This document shows positions 43,635-55,757 of a stretch of 64,000 nt of DNA, in pieces. The DNA is from Dastarcus helophoroides (Eukaryota; Arthropoda; Insecta; Coleoptera; Bothrideridae). Positions within the stretch are counted from its first letter, which is position 1, and every line of letters begins with the position of its first letter. The notes below the pieces were generated by a model, which saw only the letters and a list, made by a program, of their open reading frames with translations, did no database searches and was not told the origin of the DNA. Made by a program: the position numbers and the translations under genes. Location: the NCBI GenBank assembly GCA_028583605.1, contig CM053335.1, forward strand, positions 15,932,053 through 15,996,052, in the 5' to 3' direction.

Positions 43635-46600
43635 TGTTCATTTGTTTGTCTGCCTATTTGTTTGTTTTTTATTTCTTTGTTTGTTTGTTAGTCGGTTTGT
43701 TGTTTGATGGCCTGTCTATTTGATTGTTTGTCTGGCTGCCTTTAATTTTGTTCGTGTTTTTGTTTATTTGTGTGTGTTTGTTTGTGTGTTTGTTTGTCTG
43801 TTTGTTTGTTTGTCCGTTTGTTTATTTGTTTCTTTTGTTGTTTGTTTGTTTGTTTGTTTATTTCTTTGTTATTCTATTTGTTTGTTTTTTATTTGTTTTT
43901 TTTACTGGTTGTTGCTTTTTTTATTGTTTGTTGGTCTATCTGTCTGTCATTTTGTTTGTTTGTGTGTTTGTTTATTTATTTGTTTATTGGTTGGTTTTTT
44001 GTGTGTGTTTTGGTTGGTTTGTTCGTTTGTGTGTTTTGGTTGGCTTGTTTGTTTGTGTGTTTGTTGGTTTGTCTGAGGGTTCATTTAATTGTTTGTTTAT
44101 CCCTCCCTCTGTCTGTGCATCATTTTGTTTGTGTGTCTGTTTGTCAGTCTATTTGTTTGTTTTTTATTTACTTCTTTTTTGCTGGTTGTTGCTTTCTTTA
44201 TTGTTTGTTGATCTGTCTGTCTGTCATTTTGTTTGTTTGTGTGTTTGTTTATTTATTTGTTTATTGGTTGGTTTTTGTGTGTGTTTTGGTTGGTTTGTTT
44301 GTGTGTGTGTTGGTTTGTTTGAGAGTTGATTTAATTGTTTGTTTATCTCTCCGTCTGTCTGTGCATCATTTTGTTTGTGTGTCTGTTTGTCAGTCTATTT
44401 GTTTGTTTTTTATTTACTTCTTTTTTGCTGGTTGTTGCTTTCTTTATTGTTTGTTGGTCTGTCTGTCAGTCATTTTGTTTGTTTGTGTGTTTGTTTATTT
44501 ATTTGTTTATTGGTTGGTTTTTGTGTGTGTTTTGGTTGGTTTGTTTGTGTGTTTGTTGGTTTGTTTGAGAGTTGATTTAATTGTTTGTTTATCCCTCCGT
44601 CTGTCTGTGCATCATTTTGTTTGTGTGTCTGTTTGTCAGTCTATTTGTTTGATTTTTATTTACTTCTTTTTGTTGGTTGTTGCTTTCTTATTGTTTGTTG
44701 GTCTGTCTGTCTGTCATTTTGTTTGTTTATGTGTTTGTTTATTTATTTGTTTGTGTGTTGGTTTTGTGTGTGTGTTTTGGTTTGTTTGTGTGTGTGTTGG
44801 TTTGTTTGTTTATTGGTCTGTCCCTCCATTTGTCGGTGCGTCATTTTGTTTGGGTTTTTGTTTCTGTGTTTGTTTGTCTGTTTGTCAGTCTATTTGTTTG
44901 TATTCGCTGGTTGTTATTTGTTTTTTGATTGTGTGTTTCATTGTTTGTTTGTTTTATTGTTTGTTTGTTTTTATTGTTTGTTTGTTTGTTTGTTTTATGG
45001 TCTATTTAATTGTTTGTTTATCCCTTCGCCTGTCTATGCGTCATTTTGTTTGTGTGTTTGTTTCTTTGTTTGTTTGTTAAACTATTTGTTTTTTTTTGTT
45101 TCTTTTTTGCTGGTTGTTGCTTTTTTTTATTGTTTGTTGGTCTGTCTGTCTGTTGTGTGTTTGTTTATTTATTTGTTTGTTTGTTGGTTTTGTGTGTGTG
45201 TTTTGGTTTGTTTGTGTGTGTTGGTTTGTTTGTTTGTTGGTTTGTTTGATGACCCATTTAATTTGTCTGTGCGTCATTTTGTTTGTGTTTTTGTTTATGT
45301 GTTTGTTTGTCTGTTTGTCAGTCTATTTGTTTGTTTTTTGCTAGTTGTTGTTTGTTTTTATGTTTGTTTCATTGTTTGTTTGTTTTTATTATTTGTTTAT
45401 TTGTTTTATGGTCTATTTAATTGATCCCTTCGCCTGTCTATGCGTCATTTTGTTTCTTTGTTTGTTTGTTATTCTATTTGTTTATTTTTTTGTTTCCTTT
45501 TTGCTGGTTGTTGCTTTTGTTTATTGTTTGTTGGTCTGTCTGTCTGTCATTTTGTTAGTTTTATGGTCTATTAAATTGTTTGTTTATCCCTCCGCCTGTA
45601 TATGCGTTATTTTGTTTGTGTGTTTGTATCTTTGTTTGTTTGTTATTCTATTTGTTTGTTTTTGTTTCATTTTTGCTGGTTGTTGCTTCTTTTTATTGTT
45701 TGTTGGTCTATCTGTCCTGTCAATTTGTTTGTTTGTGTGTTTGTTTATTTATTTGTTTGCTTGTTGGTTTTGTGTGTGTGTTTTGGTTTTTGTGTGTTGG
45801 TTTGTTTGTTTGTTGGTCTGTTTGATGATCCATTTACTTGTTTGTTTATCCCTTCATTTGTCTGTGCGTCATTTTGTTTGTGTTTTTGTTTCCGTGTTTG
45901 TTCGTCTGTTTGTCAGTCTATTTGTTTATTATTTGTTTGTCTTTTGCTGGTTGTTGTTTGTTTTTTGATTGTTTTTATGTTTGTTTCATTGTTTGTTTGT
46001 TTGTTTTATTCCTTGTTTGTTTGTTTTATTGTTCGTTTGTTTGTCTGTTTGATGTTCCATTTAATTGTTTGTTTATCCCTCCATCTGTCTTTGCGTCATT
46101 TTCTTTGTGTTTTTGTTTCTGTGTTTGTTTGTCTGTCTGACAGTTTATTTGTTTGTTATTTGTTTGTTTTTTGCTGGTTGTTGTTTTTTTTTATTGTTTG
46201 TATGTCTGTCTATCATTTTGTTTGTCTGTGTGTTTGTTTATTTATTTGTTTGTTAGTTTTTTAGTGCTTGTGTGTGCTTGGATTTGTTTGTTTGTGTTTT
46301 TGTTGGTTTGTTTGATGGTCCATTTCATTGTTTGTTTGTGTGTTTGTTTATTTGTTTGTTGGTTTTTTTGTGTGCTTGTGTGTTTTGGTTTGTTTGCTTG
46401 TGTATTTGGTGATTTATTCATAGGTTTGCTTGATAGTCTGTTTAATCGTCTGGTTGTTTGTTTATCTCTATCTATCCGTCCGTTCGTCCGTCTATCCGCC
46501 ATTTTATTTATATGTCTGTGTACATTTGTTGCTTTGTTTGCTGATTATTCATTTGTTCCTTTTTTGTGTGTTTATTTCTTTGTGTGTTTGTTTCTATGTT

Positions 46601-46640
46601 TGTACGTTTGTTTTTGTGTTTGTTTGTCATTCATTAGTTC
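43635..46640. repeat. (TTTG)n array with ~246-bp embedded satellite period
   Basis: The + strand is dominated by TTTG/TGTG/TCTG tetramers (GTTTGTTTGTGTGTTTGTTT). Superimposed is a longer unit marked by GTGCATCATTTTGTTTGTGT at 44115, 44361 and 44607 (exactly 246 bp apart), then diverged marks at 44836, 45036, 45269, 45440, 45602, 45864 and 46091 with 160-260 bp spacing. TTTTTGCTGGTTGTTGC and GTTTGTCAGTCTATTTG are other fixed points. The cysteine-, valine- and leucine-rich frames (for example 43770-45080) are artefacts of this repeat. Confidence 0.95.
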
Positions 46641-48969
46641 TCTACTAAAACAAATTGTGCGCTTATTATACAGCATTCCTGGCAACTATTACATTCGTTT
46701 CAATCTTATGAAATTATTAAAAATTGTAATATTTCGTTTCAAGATTCTTTCACCTGAACAACATCAAATACGAAACGCCCTGAAATTGAATTCTTATCGC
46801 AGAAAGATACGGTAAACAACTTCGGGAAATGGAACTACTTTTAAGAGAAAAAAATAGTAAAGAAACATCGTCGAGCGAGCAGAAGAGGAATTTAATATCG
46901 AACATGAAACATATTTCTGCGGGACTTGGAAATGTTTGATTTGATGCAGTTGTGAACGGAGAGATTTAAAATAGGTTTGGAATGCTTCTTATCGTGAAAT
47001 ATTAGAAAATTAACCATCGACTTACTATTTCGTATTGGTTTAACCTTTTCGCGCCGAAGACCGTATATTCTCGTGTTAAAAAAATTGGACAAATAGTCGA
47101 AGGTTGTATTTATCCGAATTATATTTTTAATTTAGTACAATATTCTTATAGAGACGCCGATTATCGTACTTTTCCAGTAAATCTACGCTATAACGACGAA
47201 GACCATACGATTCCTCAAACCTCGAAAACGGCCCGCCTTATGGGCATACTTAAAAAAAGGAAAATAGCACGTCGCGAAACGATTAAACATCAAATTTTAC
47301 AAAAAAATACATAGACGATAAAAATTCATATATTATTAACGGAATTTGCTCTCTTTAAGTTTACGGATTTAATTGTTAGTTAAATTATTATTATTCTTGC
47401 TAAGAATGGCATACACTCTTAAATGGTTACTGTGGTGTAATATGATGAGTTCGTTGATTCGTACTAATTTTATAAAACGAAGTGAATTCGATTTAATCAA
47501 AAAACCCGAGACCCAGCATCCGGGCTCATTTTTTTGCGTTTCGCAGACTGAAACCTGTGCATTGTGCATTAGTATCGATTGACATGGACGGACGTCGCAC
47601 AGCGTCGATATAATAAGTGTCCTTTTGCCGATGCACATGTATTAATTTAAATCGAATGGAATTTCGGATCGGAAAGGGGTTGCATTCTAGGGGGGCGTTG
47701 CCAAGCGTTGAGGGTTAGCTATCGCTAATTGGCAAACTGGTGGAACAGAGAGCTTTATGTCCGAACGAACGTACCCCTCTGATTGAACAACACACCGAAA
47801 AAAAGTTTAATATTGCCATCCTGATTTACAGATTCATGCACTATATTCAATAAATTACGACGGGTATTGATTATGTCGCATCGAATTGGAATCTGCATGG
47901 AAAAAAGTATCAGACTGGGGCCATAATATTATTAATTTTATCCACCTCTAAGGAAGCTTGGTAAAGACAAAAGAAAGAGACATAAATTGCCATGGCGCTC
48001 CTAATTTCGTAACAAATGGTTTACGACTTCATAGGTCAACCATAGAAAATTTTCGACTTCTCATGAAGCTCAGCTTTAAAATTTTGCCTTTTCAGTCGAA
48101 GTTTTGAAAAAGTAATTGCAAGTAATAACTTTAGATAGAAATTGAAAAAAATTAGTTACTTTTTTCAAGTTTCTACTTTATTGAGGACAATTTATGGAAA
48201 AATTCTCGTTTTTTTTTTTCATAATGTCGAATTCGTTCGCAAAAGATCTTTTCGTCTGAATGTTTCGATTTCGAGGTCGAGAAAAATTCGAATGTCGATT
48301 TGAGTCGAGACACTGGGGCGAACGATTCCGAATTTGAGGAAACAATTTCCCCGGAATGGGGGAAAATGATTTAAGTGTTATGCATAAACCAATTTCAATT
48401 TTCAATAGTCAATAGCCGGAGTGAATCGCACCTTCAGTTGATACATTTTACTGACGTCACAGGTCCTGGAGCGTCTCTATGGAAACCATCTAGGGATGCA
48501 GCAATCCATCTTGTTTTCTTGTTCCTTTTCAGGGCTCCTCTCTTTTCTCTAATTTATTTTACAGAGGCATCCTTGTTGCGCTTACTTTGTAGCCACTTAT
48601 TTTCATCTTCCTTCCGCCCTTTCTATTCATAATTAATTTCGTACAAAGCGCTTTGCTCTTATAAATAGGATATGTTTATTCAATTTTTAATTAGCGGGCC
48701 TCCAACGGAAATAATTGGGAGCCTGATGGATTAAAACGAAAAAACTGGAATCTTTCTAATTAACTCCAGTTTCCATCCTTTTTTATACTAATGATATATG
48801 TACAGAGGATTACCTGAAGATAAAATCCGGCTTAAATCCGAATCTGAATAAAAGCCAACAATATTTTTAATTTTACACTAATATTTATTTACAGTATTTA
48901 AACTTAGAATTTCTATTTTTTTTTGGAACTGAAAACTTTTGACGCGCTAAGCAACTTCGAATAGAGGGT
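46641..48969. other. Complex, largely non-repetitive sequence, no gene recognised
   Basis: Low-complexity tracts are absent here. No supported exon was found. Segments at about 47640-47780 and 48690-48760 combine homeodomain-type cores (GCTAATTGGC, TTTAATTAGC, AATAATTGGG) with above-average G+C, and could be conserved regulatory DNA, perhaps for the bHLH gene 13 kb downstream. That is inference only. Confidence 0.35.
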
Positions 48970-49010
48970 AAACTTATGGTTTCGCGTTATCATCACGCGT
49001 TACCAACATG
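48970..49010 (-). repeat. 41-bp hairpin repeat, right copy of an inverted pair
   Basis: Inverse of 30859-30899 with three mismatches in 41 bases (AAACTTATGGTTTCGCGTTA ... CACGCGTTACCAACATG). The pair brackets 18.1 kb that is mostly pyrimidine-rich simple repeat. Confidence 0.7.
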
Positions 49011-49484
49011 CTCTACTGATCATTTTTTCTAAAGACAATTTCAAAAGTTGAAATTTCGTATACAATATTCGAAAGTATTTCTTCGAAACTTTCATTTTGT
49101 GATTTTCTTGGTAGGCATGTAAACTTAGAGTTTCTTTTTTCCATAATGTCTACTTTGAAGTCAAAATGTTGAGGTTAATGTCGAAATTTTAATATTAAAA
49201 TCGAATTAAAATCGAAATTCCAAAATCTTTTGAGATTTAATTCGAAATTTCACACTAATCTAGAATTTTGAAAAACAGAAAAAGCGTAGAATTTAATTTC
49301 GAATTTGTTACTTTTTACTAGAAATATTGACCTTAAGGTCAAAATTTCCAAGGAATATTTTTTTGCGATTTTGACTTTTCACCTCATAATTACTTCTCTA
49401 ATTGGTTTGGGTCAAAATTTTCTAAAAAATGTCAAAATGTAAATAGGAAAAATCAAAATTTTAAGAAAGTCGAAAAAAATATCC
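49011..49484. other. AT-rich degenerate sequence
   Basis: AAATTTCGA-type AT-rich sequence preceding the pyrimidine tract; no gene. Confidence 0.6.
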
Positions 49485-51160
49485 TTCCTTCCATTACTTT
49501 TCTTTTCTTCCCTTCATTGCTTCCTACCTTCACTTCCTTTCTTTTCTTCCCTTCCTTCCTTCTCTTCCTTCTCTTCCTTCAGTTCTTCTTTCTCTTCTTC
49601 CTCTTCCTTATCTTCTTTCCTTTTTCCTTTCATTCCTTCTTTCTTTACCTTGCTTCTCTTCCTTTTCTTTTTTCTCTTCCTTTTTTCTCTTCCTTCTCTT
49701 CCTTTTTTATCTTCTCTTTCTTCTTGCCCTTTTATTCCTTGTTTTCTTTCTCTTCCTTCCATTTCTTTCCTTTTTTCCTTCCTGCCTTTTCTTCCTTCTT
49801 TTCCTTTTCTTCGTTTTCTTCATTTTTTCTTCTCTTCCTTTTCTCCCTTCTCTTCCTACTCTTTCTTCTCTTCCTTCTTTTCCCTCTTTTACTTCTCTTT
49901 TTTCTTTTCATTCTCTTCTTTATCTTCCGTCTCTTCCTTCTTTTTCTTGTTTTCTTTCTGTTCTTTCCTTTTCTTCTCTTCATTCCTTTCTTGTTTTTCT
50001 TCCTTCTTTTCCTTCTCTTCCTTCCCTTTCTCCCTTTCCTTCTTTTTCTTCTCTTCATTCTCTTCCTTTTCTTTCTTTTCTTCCTTCTCTTCGTTCTCTT
50101 CCTTCGCTTCCCTCTTTTCCTTTTCTTTCTTCTCTTCCTTCTCTTCTTTCACTTTGGTTTTTTTCTTCTCTTTGCTATCCTCTTTGTCTTCCTTCCTTTT
50201 CTTCACTTTATTCCTTCCTTCCTTCCTTCTTTTCCTTCTCTTCCTTCTCTTCCTTCTCTTCCTTCTCTTCCTTCTCTTCCTTCTCTTCCTTCCCTTCCTT
50301 CTCTTCTTTTTCTTCCTTCTGTTTCTCATCTTCCTTATCTTCTTTCTATTCTCTCTCTTTCTTCTCTTTCCTCTTTTCTTTCTCTTCCTTCTTTTCCTCT
50401 CTTCCCTTCTTTCTCTTCTTCCTTCTTCCTTCTCTTCTTATCTTCCTTCTTTTCTTCTTCTCTTTTTTTCTGTCTTCTCCCTTCTTTTTCTTTCTCTTTC
50501 TTCCTCTTCTCTCTCTTCCTTTTCCTCCTTCTCTTCTTCTTCTCTTCCTTCTCTTCTCTTTCTCTTCTCTTCTTCTTCTTCTCCTTCCTTTTCTTTCTTC
50601 TTCTCTTTCCTTCTCTCTTTTCTCTCTCTTCTTCCTTCCTTTTCTTCTTCTCTTTCTTCCTCATTCTTTCTTTCCTTCTTCTCTCCTTTCTCTTCTTTTC
50701 TTCTCTTCTCTTCTTTCTCTTCTTTTCTTCTCTTTTTTCTTTTTCTTCTTTTCCTTCTCTTCTTTATCTTCTGTCTCTTCCTTCTTTTCTGTCTTCTTTT
50801 TCTTACTTCCTTTTCTTTCCTTCATTCCTTCCTTCTTTCTCTTCCTCCTTTTTCTTCTCTTCCTTCTCTTCTTTCTCTTTCTTCTCTTCCTTCTTTTCGC
50901 GCTCTTTCTTCCTTCCTTCTCTTCCTTTCCTCCCTTCCCTTTCTTTCCTTCCTTTCCTTTCTTTGCTTCATTTCTTTCTTCTTTCTCTTCCTTTTCCTCT
51001 TCTTCCTTTAAGAGTTCAAAATTTCATCTCTTCCTTCTCTTCGCGCTCTTTCTTCCTTCTCTTCCTTTCCTTCCTTCCCTTTCTTTCATTCCTTTCCTTT
51101 CTTTGTTTCATTTCTTTCTTCTTTCTCTTCCTTTTCCTCTTCTTTCTTTAAGAGTTGAAA
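49485..51160. repeat. (CTTCCTTCTCTT)n polypyrimidine tract
   Basis: Almost pure pyrimidine on the + strand (CTTCCTTCTCTTCCTT units) for about 1.65 kb. The right end holds a tandem duplication of about 142 bp, marked by TTCGCGCTCTTTCTTCC at 50896 and 51038 and by TTTAAGAGTT near 51006 and 51148. Frames of up to 544 codons (F/L/S on +, K/E/R on -) are artefacts. Confidence 0.97.
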
Positions 51161-53330
51161 ATTTCAAAAAAAATTAAAATTTTGAAAAAGTCAAAATTTA
51201 GAAATAAAAGGGAATTCAAAATTCTAAATTAAAAATTTGAAGCTTTTAAAAAAAGTCAAATTCTTGAAAAATATACTGGAATTTTCAAAAGGGTCGAAAT
51301 TTTGAAAAATAGTTGAAATTCGTTAATAAAATTGGACTAAAAAAAAGAGAAAAATTTTATTAAAATACATAGTTTTTAGTGAAAAGACAAAATATTCAAA
51401 TCAAGCAGAAATTTTCAAAAATTGTATTAAAAAAATTTCACACAATGTCCAGAAGTTCAAAAGTCGAAAATTTCATGAAAAAAACATTAAAATCCTGAAA
51501 AAGTCGGAATTTAGAAAATAAATTCAAAAATCGTAATTAGAGACGAATTTTGAAAAATGCCAAAATTTTTAAAAAGATCTAATTTAAAAATTGAGATTTT
51601 GGACGAGAACTAAATTTTAAAAAAAGTCGAAATTTTTAAAAAAGTTAAAATTTTAAATTAAAGTTTCGAAAAGGTCAAAATTTAAAAAAAAACTGGAAAT
51701 TTGAAATGTCAAGTTTTTCAAAAAGTTAGTCGAATTTACAAGAAATGAAAAATGAAAAAAAAAGTCTAGATTTGAAAAAAATGAAAAATGAGGTTGACAT
51801 TTAAAAAAAGTTGAAATTTTCAAAAAAAAAGACAAAAAATATTTGAAAAGGTTTAATACTTTCAAGAAAAATCTCCAGAAGTCCAAAAATCTCCAAAAAA
51901 AAATCTAAATTTCATTGAAGAGATTAATATTTTAAAAAAGTCGATTTTTGAAAAAAGACGACATATTTCACAAAGTCGCAGAAATGCTAAATAAAATTAA
52001 TAAACGCATTTGAAAACGGTTAATTTTTAAAAAAATCTCCAATAACCCAAAATATTTTTTTTAAAATCAACATTTTGTAAAAATGTCAAAATTTACAAAT
52101 AAAAAAATTCAAAAATCTAATGAAAATAGTCAAAATTAAAGAGTCAAATTTAAAAAAAAAGACCACAATTTCTGAAAAAGTAGAAATTCCGAGAAATGGA
52201 CGAAATTGGTTTAAAAAAATCAAAATTATAATAAGACGAAAAATTTCAATAAAACAAATTTTTCGCAAGAAAAAACAAAAATGAAATTTTGAAAAACAAA
52301 TTTTAATAATTTCGACTCGAGAATTCGACTTTTTACCGAATTTCGATTCTTTTTGAAAAATTTGACTTTCCAAAATGCCGACTTTTTCAAAATTTACAAA
52401 AAAATTTAATCGTGTTCTTTGAAAATATCGAATTTTCTGAAAATCTCGATTTATTTTTAAAAATTTCAACTTCTTCGAAAATTTAGATATTTCGAAATTT
52501 TAACTTTTCGAAATTTCTATTTTTTCAAAAAGGTCGAAATTTTAAGAAATAATTGAAATTTATTTAAAAAAATTGGAATTTAAAGAAAGACGAAAACTTT
52601 TAATAAAATTCAAAATTTTCAAGAAAAAGCGAAATATTTAAATCGAGCTGAAATTTGCAAACATGTTAAAATTTCTAGAATTCAAAAGTCGAAAATTTCA
52701 AAAATAAACCAAAATCCTGATAAAAGTCGAAATTTACAAATAGGACAAAATTCTAAATTGAAAAAAAAACAAAACTTCTAAAAGAATCGGTTTTCTTAGA
52801 AGCCAAAATTAACAAAAAGAATCAAATTCTTCAGCAAAAATACTGAAATTTCAAAAAAGTCGAAATTTCGAAAAATAACTTAAATTTATTTTAAAAAATT
52901 AGAATCCAAAAGAAGACGAAAATTTTTAATAAAACTCAAAATGTTCAAGAAAAAACCGAAATATTTAGCTCAAGCAGAAATTTTCAAAAAAGTCAAAATG
53001 TTCATAAGTCGAAAATTAAAGAAAAAACCAAAATTCTGAAAAAAATCCTAAACTTTATAAATAAGGCAAAATTCAAAAATTCAAGTCAAAAAAATCGGGA
53101 TTCTCAAAAATAATCGATTTTTTTAGAAGTCACAATTTTAAAAGAAATGTTAAATTGTTTTAAAAAGTTCGAATTTTTAAAAAGGTGAAAGTTTCGAGAA
53201 AAAGTTGAAATTTGAAAGTATTTAAAGTCGAAATAATTTTTTTTCTGGAATATACCATTTGAAGGTCGATATTTTGAGAAAAAGATTGAGTATTACAAAT
53301 ATTTTTTTTAAAACAAGTTTCCAAATTCCA
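51161..53330. other. Degenerate A-rich sequence
   Basis: A-rich + strand built from AAAAAGTCGAAATTT motifs with no constant period, and no gene. Loose copies of a few-hundred-bp unit can be sensed (GAAATATTTAAATCGAGCTG near 52641 and GAAATATTTAGCTCAAGCAG near 52957), but they are too diverged to delimit. Confidence 0.6.
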
Positions 53331-54400
53331 AAACTATAACTTTTAGGTTCAATCGTATTTTTAAAATTTTTTCTTGATGAATTAGGATTGGTTTAGAAGT
53401 AATTCAATTATAGTCTATATTTTAAGATTAATTTCTAAGTTGTCAAGGAAACGTCGAAGCAGTTGAAATTTCAAAAACTTTTAATTTCCAATTTTCTTCT
53501 TACAACGAATTTAAAAACGTGATGCCATGAACGTTCAAAAGGTGGTTTGAGCTAGTGGCTTTTAATTTTTCGAGCGAGCCCCGTAGACGGGGCACCTGAA
53601 CTTTCTGATGCTGAGGGAGGTCTCCTAGCAACATAAGATCAATATAACAATCAAACGCGAACTAAACCGGCACGGCACGCCCAGCTCTTTCCAGTTTCCA
53701 GTGTCCGGATTCCGCGACCGGCACAGCCACTGTGGCACATTGCCTTCGAAAAATAAATGCTCCTTCCGAGTCGCCTATCAACTTGACCCCGTGTTCATCC
53801 ACTTCCATCAACTTAAGAATCTCGAAATTACTTATACCACCCTTCCTGCCCTTTTGTGTGGGTAACTGGCTTTTACGCTTAGGCGACCCAATTGTCCTTT
53901 CTTTGTGAGGGCGTAACCGAATTTCTTAGGAGAAATAACTTACTTGGGGGGTTAATGCTTTAAACTGAAACTACGTTCGTATATTTGACGTAGATACGTC
54001 GAATTGGAGTACATAGATCTTAACAGGGGATCTAATTTTAAAGAAGTATTTCGCTATTCGCTACACGAAAATTGTTTAAAGAAAACTCTTGAAATACGTA
54101 ATTAATTTGACTACGAGACGACTTGGGGTACTTTATTTTTGTCAGTTGATCGGGTACTGCTTTTCCAGCAGCTAAATTGTTGCAATTTCTACAAAGAATG
54201 TTGAATACAAGCTTAATATAAAACGACTTCCAAGTTCAAACGTAAAATTTTAGGAATAAACTTTAAAAGTCAAAATTAAATAATTTTAACATCAAATTGG
54301 ACAGATTTAGAGTTGTATAACCAGATTAATAGAAAATTGGTGTGAGAAGTCTATAAATAACATAAAAAAATATGTTATCTAAAAAAATTGAAAAAAGGAA
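53331..54400. other. Complex sequence left of the tRNA genes
   Basis: No coding exon is recognised. At 53570-53760 is a G+C-richer stretch (GAGCCCCGTAGACGGGGCAC with the hairpin GCCCCGT-AG-ACGGGGC, then CCGGCACGGCACGCCCAGC). It could be a regulatory element or an undescribed RNA. Confidence 0.4.
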
Positions 54401-54472
54401 TTCCGGTACCGGGAATCGAACCCGAGCCTCCTGGGTGAGAGCCAGGTATCCTAGCCACTAGACCATACCGGA
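54401..54472 (-). tRNA. tRNA-Glu (anticodon CTC)
   Basis: On the minus strand the 72-nt gene folds as a full cloverleaf: acceptor TCCGGTA/TACCGGA with discriminator A, D arm with TGGTCTAGTGGCTAGGAT, anticodon arm CCTGG-CTCTCAC-CCAGG with anticodon CTC, and T arm CGGG-TTCGATT-CCCG. The internal promoter boxes are intact (A box TGGTCTAGTGG, B box GGTTCGATTCC). A run of T residues follows on the minus strand (54391-54396) as Pol III terminator. It decodes GAG and appears functional. Confidence 0.97.
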
Positions 54473-55411
54473 TTATGTTTAACTATTAAAATTTTATAGA
54501 TATAAGAAAATGCATTCAAAATGGTCATCATTATATTAATTAAATAAGATTTTATTTTTTTAATTACAACATTAACCACCCAAATTTACTATTATTATGT
54601 GATGGATGATTCCACAGCTTTACCAACATAATAGCAATTCGGTTGAAAAAATACGTAATGTCTAATATCTAACGTTTGACACTTTCTATATTTAATGTGG
54701 GTCATTTTTTCATAAATTTAATAATCATATGGAAAGTATATAATTTGATACATGATTTATTATACGTGTTGCATGAAAATATAAACATTTGTCAATGTTA
54801 ATAGCACTAGTTCAATAATACAAGTCTGGCGACATCTATCAATTTTCTTCCGTATTATAAAGTTTAGTCTTTTACTAACAGATGGCAACTAAATACATAA
54901 AGTACAAATTATGGTATTTGAGACGTAAATTTACATGGAAATACTTTTTAAACTCAGGAAGCTCGATTTCTTTCAAACCATTTCACCTCAATCCTTCATT
55001 ATATAAAGAATTTGTCTCTTTGACTGCGTATCTCAAGTTCATTCTAAAAAACCAAGGGACTTTGTTTTTCTGTCTTATCTTAATCAATTTTTTACTGAAC
55101 TCAAGGTTTTACAATTAGTATTAATATCTACCAAAATACACCATAAAGCATTTTAATTCTTAAATACGTATCCATATAAATACAGTTAGTGTTAAATTCC
55201 CATTAAATAATTACGTGACTACGTAATTTCACCACAGATAGTTAAAACTAATTAATTTACAGAAAAAATATCGACATATTTTTCTCTATAATGAAACATT
55301 GTTAATTTTAATTTAGTCTTTACAAAGTGCGTTAAAACATATAAAAAACTAAATCTAATATCAATGTATCATAAATGCGTTTTTATACTTAATAATAATT
55401 CACGTTCACCA
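54473..55411. other. AT-rich spacer between the two tRNA genes
   Basis: An ATG frame of 78 codons (54882-55118, +) exists but has no recognisable domain and a composition like the flanks, so it is not called. No other feature was seen. Confidence 0.5.
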
Positions 55412-55528
55412 GTCAGGATGGCCGAGCGGTCTAAGGCGCCAGACTCAAGGTTTCCTTGCCTGCTAGGCAGGTGTATTTGAGCGTTCTGGTCCTCTCTGAG
55501 GGCGTGGGTTCGAATCCCACTCCTGACA
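55412..55528 (+). tRNA. tRNA-Leu (anticodon CAA) with 34-nt intron
   Basis: Acceptor GTCAGGA/TCCTGAC with discriminator A, D arm GGCCGAGCGGTCTAAGGC, anticodon stem CCAGA/TCTGG with anticodon CAA at 55446-55448, long class II variable arm TCCTCTCTGAGGGC, and T arm GTGGG-TTCGAAT-CCCAC. The intron (55450-55483) sits one base after the anticodon, the canonical position, and leaves an 83-nt mature tRNA. Intron-bearing tRNA-Leu(CAA) is typical of animals. Nine T residues at 55532-55540 form the terminator. It decodes TTG. Confidence 0.97.
55450..55483 (+). other. Intron of tRNA-Leu(CAA)
   Basis: 34 nt, with an internal hairpin CTTGCCTG-CTA-GGCAGG that could help form the bulge-helix-bulge recognised by the tRNA splicing endonuclease. 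Confidence 0.9.
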
Positions 55529-55531
55529 AAC

Positions 55532-55540
55532 TTTTTTTTT
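55532..55540 (+). terminator. Pol III terminator of tRNA-Leu
   Basis: A run of nine T residues starts four bases after the discriminator base. Confidence 0.9.
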
Positions 55541-55625
55541 CCTTTCTTTTAACGAACGTATTAGTATCAAAACAACCGTCGAATCACCTTTAAATCCTTT
55601 TTAATATTTTTCCTTACGTTATTCC

Positions 55626-55656
55626 TTTCAGGGGGTTCGAATCCCACTCCTGGCAA
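55626..55656 (+). pseudogene. Decayed tRNA-Leu 3'-end copy 1
   Basis: GGGTTCGAATCCCACTCCTG matches the T arm and 3' acceptor strand of tRNA-Leu 127 bp upstream. CAACTTTTTTTTT follows, like the tRNA's own 3' flank. The 5' part of the tRNA is absent, and the sequence up to this copy resembles the tRNA's downstream flank (AACGAACGTATTA is repeated as AACAAACGTATTA). It keeps a B box but no A box. Confidence 0.85.
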
Positions 55657-55757
55657 CTTTTTTTTTCTTTCATATTAACAAACGTATTATCAAAATAAGC
55701 ATCTAACCACTTTTAACACTTCTTTGACATTTTCATCACCTTATTCCTTTCATTTCT

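Noticed and set aside
43770..45080. 436-codon Cys/Val/Leu-rich frame resembling a membrane protein
   Set aside because: It is a translation of (TTTG/TGTG)n with an embedded 246-bp period. Hydrophobicity follows from the tetramer.
54882..55118. 78-codon ATG frame between the tRNA genes
   Set aside because: No domain, AT-rich composition like the flanks, and no splice or promoter signals.
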